This document shows positions 63,829-64,000 of a DNA stretch of 64,000 nt, one piece after another. The stretch's first letter is position 1, and every line of letters begins with the position of its first letter. The notes under the pieces are model-generated. The model worked only from the letters and a program-made list of their open reading frames with translations, ran no database searches and was not told the DNA's origin. A program made the translations under genes and the position numbers. Origin of the DNA: Seriola aureovittata (lineage: Eukaryota; Chordata; Actinopteri; Carangiformes; Carangidae). The DNA is taken from positions 13,430,552-13,494,551 of the forward strand of contig NC_079386.1 in assembly GCF_021018895.1 (NCBI RefSeq), read 5' to 3'.

Positions 63829-64000
63829 CTGTAGAATAAAGACAAACAAACAAATAAGAGCAGGTTAAGTGTCTACAGCCATGACGCATCTCTGTGAGGC
63901 TGTACTCAGGCACAGCTGTACTTTGAGCTAAATTCTGCTGTCAGCATGCTAACATGCTCACTATGACAATTGCTAAGATGTTGATATGAAGTCAATATCA
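63829..64000 (-). other. Intron at the right edge (parp14-like gene)
   Basis: The acceptor TATTCTACAG precedes the 63828 exon. No further exon is visible before the window ends. Confidence 0.6.

Overview
The window is nuclear DNA of a ray-finned fish, most likely a percomorph teleost. The evidence is split genes with GT-AG introns of tens to a few thousand bases, many (CA)n/(GT)n microsatellites, dispersed repeats of a kind I recall from percomorph genomes, and proteins that read as fish versions of known vertebrate families. Nothing prokaryotic, plasmid or CRISPR-like was seen.

Layout. (1) 1-4.0 kb, + strand: the 3' part of a shootin-family gene, whose 5' end lies beyond the left edge. (2) 6.0-10.6 kb, + strand: tex261, complete in six coding exons, with a tRNA-Lys(CTT) gene inside intron 5. 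(3) 11.5-14.8 kb, - strand: ankrd53, complete in six coding exons. It is tail-to-tail with tex261, the same arrangement I recall for human TEX261/ANKRD53. (4) 14.8-38.8 kb: a 24-kb stretch in which I could assemble no gene. It holds microsatellites, a fold-back repeat, CCAAT-rich segments, a DR5 nuclear-receptor-type site, a TTCTAGAA cluster and several low-repeat, homeodomain-site-rich stretches that could be conserved regulatory elements. (5) 38.9-46.0 kb, - strand: an exceptional GIMAP/AIG1 gene. Three exons join with consistent phases into a predicted 2,118-residue protein with two intact-looking AIG1 G domains, about 1,400 residues of coiled coil, and a third, degenerate AIG1 domain. (6) 49.8-60.2 kb, + strand: f13a1 (coagulation factor XIII A chain), complete, with a TATA promoter, a non-coding first exon and 14 coding exons (742 aa), and an intact Cys-His-Asp catalytic triad. 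(7) 60.6-64.0 kb, - strand: the 3' part of a PARP14-like gene (macro domain, WWE, mono-ART catalytic domain). It is tail-to-tail with f13a1 and runs off the right edge.

The right third groups three genes with immune or haemostatic roles (GIMAP, FXIII-A, PARP14-like). The left third is ordinary housekeeping and cytoskeletal genes. The most unusual object is the giant triple-G-domain GIMAP: its single 5.5-kb exon encodes domain 2, a 42-residue-periodic coiled coil and a domain 3 that has lost its nucleotide-binding motifs. All exon joins were made by eye from splice signals and reading phase. Each complete gene model sums to a whole number of codons, which supports them, but no transcript evidence was available.
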